DNA from: an uncultured Acetatifactor sp.
Lineage (GTDB): Bacteria > Bacillota > Clostridia > Lachnospirales > Lachnospiraceae
Reading direction: 5' to 3'
DNA: 7,825 nucleotides
Assembly: GCA_910586775.1 (NCBI GenBank)
Contig: CAJUJN010000128.1
Coordinates: forward strand, 1-7,825
In this document: positions 5,503 to 7,825 of the stretch, piece after piece
Numbering within the stretch: position 1 is the stretch's first letter
Layout of the letters: each line of letters begins with the position of its first letter
Made by a program: the position numbers and the translations under genes
Notes under the pieces: model-generated
What the model saw: only the letters and a program-made list of their open reading frames with translations
The model's database searches: none
Told to the model about the DNA's origin: nothing

Positions 5503-6417
5503 GTGATTAAAAAGTATCGGCTTACTATTATTTTGGCGGCGGCTCTGCTGATTCTGTCAGGCAGCTCTCTGTTCATAGGCGTACTGGACGTGAATCTGCC
5601 GAGCCTGCTGAGGGGCGACATAGAACGGTGGGAGATATTTTTGATTTCCCGACTTCCCAGGCTGCTGGCCATCCTGTGCACCGGCGTGGGCATGAGCGTG
5701 GCCGGCCTGATCATGCAGCAGCTTTGTATGAACAAGTTCGTTTCGCCTACCACGGGCGCCACCATCTCCTCGGCTCAGTTCGGGATCCTGCTGGCATTGC
5801 TGTTCATGCCGAAGTCCACCCTGTGGGGGAGGGCGCTTTTCGCCTTTGTCTTTGCCATCGGAGGGACATGGATCTTCGTCTGGTTCATCCAGCGCATCCA
5901 GTTCAAGGATGTGATCATGGTGCCGCTGGTGGGCATCATGTTCGGCAATGTGATCACCGGAATCACCAATTACTTTGCCTACAAATACGAGATGAGCCAG
6001 GCGCTGTCCACCTGGCTGGTGGGACATTTCTCCATGGTGCTGCGGGGGCGGTATGAACTGGTCTACCTGGTGGTGCCGCTGGTGATTCTGGCATTCGTGT
6101 TCGCGAATCACTTCAACATCGTGGGCATGGGCAGGGATTTCTCGAAAAATCTGGGCGTCCACTATAATTTCGTGCTGTTCATGGGTCTGAGCATCGCGGC
6201 CATGATTACGGCTTCCGTGGTGGTGGTAGTGGGATCCATCTCCTACATAGGCCTGATCGTCCCCAACCTGGTGGCCATGTTCAGGAGACAGCCATTGACA
6301 GCGTTGCAGAATCGTCGTCGGAGGAAAGCGACAGTTCTGAAAACCAGACTGACGCGGATGGCACAGAAGATTCCGGCCAGGGCGGGGCACCGGAGGGCTC
6401 CGGGACAATTGTCGTGA
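5503..6417 (+). CDS. FecCD-family siderophore ABC permease, 3'-truncated and frameshifted by a deletion
   Basis: Residues 1-260 (to 6282) are a typical iron-siderophore permease of the YclN/CeuB kind. The first membrane helix is at about residues 5-22, followed by RLPRLLAILCTGVGMSVAGL, MNKFVSPTTGATISSAQFG, QALSTWLVGHFSM, and SYIGLIVPNLVAMF at the end. FecCD permeases have about 320 residues and usually ten helices; the last 60 or so residues are missing. After Phe260 comes a 44-residue basic tail (RRQPLTALQNRRRRKA...) read out of frame through the binding-protein gene, stopping at TGA 6415-6417. GTG 5503 is chosen because AGGAGG sits four bases upstream; GTG 5479 would place the ribosome site inside the gene. 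A full permease would work as a dimer with a partner and an ATPase, neither of which is encoded here. The product is probably non-functional. Confidence 0.8.
   Translation: MIKKYRLTIILAAALLILSGSSLFIGVLDVNLPSLLRGDIERWEIFLISRLPRLLAILCTGVGMSVAGLIMQQLCMNKFVSPTTGATISSAQFGILLALLFMPKSTLWGRALFAFVFAIGGTWIFVWFIQRIQFKDVIMVPLVGIMFGNVITGITNYFAYKYEMSQALSTWLVGHFSMVLRGRYELVYLVVPLVILAFVFANHFNIVGMGRDFSKNLGVHYNFVLFMGLSIAAMITASVVVVVGSISYIGLIVPNLVAMFRRQPLTALQNRRRRKATVLKTRLTRMAQKIPARAGHRRAPGQLS
6278..6290 (+). other. Deletion junction: permease gene joined to binding-protein gene
   Basis: Permease homology ends at about 6282 (…VAMF) and the binding-protein linker begins in another frame at about 6283-6290 (QETAIDSVAESSSEE). 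In the usual yclNOPQ-like order, the missing stretch would hold the end of permease 1, permease 2, the ATPase and the start of the binding protein, roughly 2 kb by family lengths. The exact breakpoint cannot be placed without the parental sequence. Confidence 0.7.
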
Positions 6418-7562
6418 CAGGCATGGATGCCGCGGGCGAACCCGTTGAAGTCACGGTTCCCTATAAGCCGGAGCGCGTGGTGGTCCTGGATTTGGCCAAC
6501 CTGGACATCCTGGACAATCTGGGGCTGGGCGGCTGCGTTGTGGGCGCGCCCACCATCACCCTGCCTTACCTTCAGTCCTACAATGACGAACTGCCCATTG
6601 TGGGTTCTGTCAAGACGCCAGACCTGGAAGCCGTCATGGCCTGTGAGCCGGATTTGATTCTGATGGGCGGCCGCATGGCTGAGTATATGGATTCCCTGGG
6701 GGAAATCGCCCCGGTGCTGCGGCTGACGACTGTATCCGATGAGGGCCTGGTGGAAGCAATCCGCGCCAACGCCCAAACGGTTGGCGCCATCTTTGGGGAG
6801 ACAGAGCATGTGGATGAACTGCTGGCGCAGTATGATGCCCAGATTGCGGCGCTGGCGGAGTTCGCTCAGGGGAAGACCTGTGTGCTGGGCATGAGCACCA
6901 GCGGCAGCTTTAACCTGTTGGGCAATGACGGCCGCTGCTCTTTGATTGTCAACGAGATTGGATTTGACAACATCGGTGTGGACGCGGCGGCAGCGGGAAG
7001 CGACAGCGGGCGAAGCGGCGGACATGGCAGCAGGGATGAGGGAAACGAAGAAGAAAGCAGTGGCCGGAGCGGCAGCGGTGAGGGCAGCGAGGGAGAAAGC
7101 AGTGGCCGGAGCGGCAGCGGTGAGGGCAGCGAGGGAGAAGGCAGTGGCCGGAGCGGCAGCGGTGAGGGCAGCGAGGGAGAAAGCAGTGGCCGGAGCGGCG
7201 GTGAAGGCAGTGAGGGAGAAGGCAGTGGCCGGAGCGGCGGACATGGCAGCGGCGAAAGCGGCAATGACGCATCCGGGAGCGCCGGTGTTACGCCCACCCA
7301 CGGCAATGAGGTTTCCTTTGAGGCCATCGTTGCGCTGAATCCTGACTATATCTTTGTCATGGATCGGGACTCTGCCATCAGCGCCACCGGCGCCCAGCTG
7401 GCACAGGAAATCATGGAGAATGAGCTGGTCATGAAGACAGATGCGTACCGGAATGGCAATCTGGTCATCCTGGAGAACCCCGGCATCTGGTATCTTGCGG
7501 AGGGCGGCATCACAGCTCTGGGCATTATGCTCAGCGACCTGGAAAAAGCGCTGCTTGACTAG
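6414..7562 (+). CDS. Siderophore-binding lipoprotein (YclQ/FatB-like), signal peptide lost, with repeat insert
   Basis: The frame reads as the ligand-binding component of a siderophore ABC importer. Visible marks are YKPERVVVLDLANLDIL and LDNLGLG, DLEAVMACEPDLILMGGR, GKTCVLGMSTSGSFNLLGND, GRCSLIVNEIGFDNIGVD, THGNEVSFEAIVALNPDYIF, VMDRDSAI and WYLAEGGITALGIMLSDLEK near the end. Homology to the acidic Ser/Glu linker that follows the lipobox starts at about 6285, upstream of the first start codon (GTG 6414). No signal peptide or lipobox cysteine precedes it, because the junction at about 6283 joins it out of frame to the permease. GTG 6414 overlaps the permease stop but lacks a well-placed ribosome site. 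About 103 codons (6984-7292) of Gly/Ser/Glu/Arg repeats interrupt the domain between GVD and THGNE. Without export the protein could not serve uptake, so I regard it as a pseudogene with an open frame. Confidence 0.75.
   Translation: MTGMDAAGEPVEVTVPYKPERVVVLDLANLDILDNLGLGGCVVGAPTITLPYLQSYNDELPIVGSVKTPDLEAVMACEPDLILMGGRMAEYMDSLGEIAPVLRLTTVSDEGLVEAIRANAQTVGAIFGETEHVDELLAQYDAQIAALAEFAQGKTCVLGMSTSGSFNLLGNDGRCSLIVNEIGFDNIGVDAAAAGSDSGRSGGHGSRDEGNEEESSGRSGSGEGSEGESSGRSGSGEGSEGEGSGRSGSGEGSEGESSGRSGGEGSEGEGSGRSGGHGSGESGNDASGSAGVTPTHGNEVSFEAIVALNPDYIFVMDRDSAISATGAQLAQEIMENELVMKTDAYRNGNLVILENPGIWYLAEGGITALGIMLSDLEKALLD
7053..7250 (+). repeat. 42-bp tandem repeat coding for a Gly/Ser/Glu linker
   Basis: Units start with GAA at 7053, 7095 and 7137 (42 bp each), 7179 (39 bp) and 7218 (partial). 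Each encodes E-[S/G]-S-G-R-S-G-S-G-E-G-S-E-G. The unit is a multiple of three, so copy-number change keeps the reading frame. The array is bracketed by two identical 18-mers, AGCGGCGGACATGGCAGC, at 7014-7031 and 7233-7250. The near identity of units suggests recent expansion. The encoded peptide should be disordered, hydrophilic and flexible. Confidence 0.85.
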
Positions 7563-7700
7563 TGCTCCTGGCGATTCCCGTCTGGGCAAACGTGCATCCG
7601 CTCCGGAAGGTGTTGCCCATGGAATGGGAATACAGCATTCCCCACGGAGACCGTAAAACGTTTCCTGTCGGCGGCCCGGGCCGCGGCCCAGGAGCAGTAA
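7562..7700 (+). pseudogene. Possible C-terminal remnant of a LysR-type regulator, frameshifted
   Basis: One frame from 7562 reads VLLAIPVWANVHPLRKVLP then MEWEYSIPHG. A second frame continues with FPTETVKRFLSAARAAAQEQ and ends at TAA 7698-7700. Together they resemble the end of the effector domain of LysR regulators, where a x-V-x-W-x-Y-x-I-P-x-G stretch is followed by ...P-x-x-x-V-K-R-F-L. The short segment normally between them (about GLLY plus a few residues) is missing, which explains the shift. The remnant starts at the stop codon of the binding-protein gene, another abrupt junction. The call rests on pattern memory alone and is moderate to weak. Confidence 0.4.
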
Positions 7701-7713
7701 GAACGGCAGATAG

Positions 7714-7725
7714 TACCTTAAGGTA
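7714..7725. promoter_or_regulatory. Perfect 12-bp palindrome TACCTTAAGGTA
   Basis: The palindrome lies 13 bases after the stop of the LysR-like remnant and is overlapped by TATAAA (7724-7729). Palindromes of this ACCTTnAAGGT kind are typical of MerR-family operators in the spacer between -35 and -10. Here no convincing -35 lies upstream and no good -10 lies at the right distance, so a functional promoter is not supported. It may be a relict operator. Confidence 0.3.
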
Positions 7726-7731
7726 TAAACT

Positions 7732-7775
7732 CATGAACAAAACGAGACTTCTTCGGAGGTCTCGTTCTGTTTATG
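7732..7775 (+). terminator. Long hairpin with UUCG loop, probable terminator of the iron-uptake genes
   Basis: AACGAGACTTC (7741-7751) pairs with GAGGTCTCGTT (7756-7766) around TTCG, forming the very stable C(UUCG)G tetraloop. After one A-C mismatch the stem continues for eight more pairs, with 7732-7739 against 7768-7775. The 3' side is moderately T-rich (TTCTGTTTAT) but has no clean T run, so termination is likely but not certain. GGAGGT at 7755-7760 lies inside the stem, 12 bases before an ATG at 7773. That ATG opens a frame (MPEKQRQCQEE...) running to the window end, but this is too short to call a gene. The rest, 7776-7825, shows nothing else I recognise. Confidence 0.5.
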
Positions 7776-7825
7776 CCGGAAAAACAGAGACAGTGTCAGG
7801 AAGAAAAACCGGAGGCCAAAGCTGT

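Noticed and set aside
5557..6408. 283-residue minus-strand ORF across the permease
   Set aside because: The His/Gln/Pro-rich translation is the typical antisense of membrane helices; the + strand permease is unambiguous.
7053..7250. CRISPR-like array
   Set aside because: The repeats are contiguous without unique spacers and lie in frame within a coding sequence.
6243..7589. 448-residue minus-strand ORF with Ala/Pro repeats
   Set aside because: It is antisense to the GC-rich binding-protein gene and its 42-bp repeat. Open reverse frames are expected there, and no start signal or family similarity is visible.
7773..7825. Start of a further gene (MPEKQRQCQEEKPEAKA...)
   Set aside because: Only 17 codons are visible, the ribosome-like GGAGGT is distant and sequestered in a stem, and no family is recognisable.

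Overview
The window reads as a piece of a low-to-mid GC Clostridia genome, probably Lachnospiraceae-like. The basis is strong AGGAGG-type ribosome sites, the style of the AraC regulator and the FecCD/siderophore-binding proteins, and the defence genes. The taxon is an inference from protein style only. All recognisable genes lie on the + strand. Two blocks of different base composition meet between about 3.9 and 4.3 kb: an AT-rich left block and a clearly GC-richer right block.

Left block (1-4312) is a decayed defence island. After the last codons of an unknown upstream gene (2-46) comes one complete large gene, a TrlF-family protein (96-2870) that joins a PHP phosphoesterase domain to an SMC/Rad50-like coiled-coil ATPase. 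Next is a 5'-truncated gene for a Schlafen/AlbA_2-type ATP-binding protein with GHKL-like and winged-helix parts (2903-3874). It abuts a stub of about 75 codons that I read as the C-terminal region of PglZ, the alkaline-phosphatase-like core protein of type I BREX (3874-4098). A further scrambled stretch (4099-4312) includes a 43-nt second copy of part of the ATP-binding gene. Accessory genes between pglX and pglZ are common in BREX loci, so the layout fits the remains of such an insert after the core genes were deleted.

Right block (4316-7562) is a siderophore-uptake locus. An AraC/PchR-type regulator (4316-5290) is followed by a well-formed control region: 21-bp-spaced direct repeats next to a promoter, two leader hairpins including an intrinsic terminator, and a small inverted repeat beside the ribosome site. 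Then come a FecCD-type permease and a YclQ/FatB-like siderophore-binding protein. The usual operon is permease, permease, ATPase, binding protein. Here the first permease loses its last part at about 6283 and runs straight, out of frame, into the mature part of the binding protein. The second permease, the ATPase and the lipoprotein signal are missing, so the transporter should not work as encoded. The binding protein also carries a low-complexity Gly/Ser/Glu/Arg insert of about 100 residues built on a 42-bp tandem repeat.

Right end (7563-7825) holds what looks like the frameshifted C-terminal remnant of a LysR-type regulator, a 12-bp palindrome and a long hairpin with a UUCG loop. The repeated pattern of same-strand truncations at gene junctions is the main feature of the window. 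Either this genome segment has undergone serial deletions, or the assembly contains collapsed joins.
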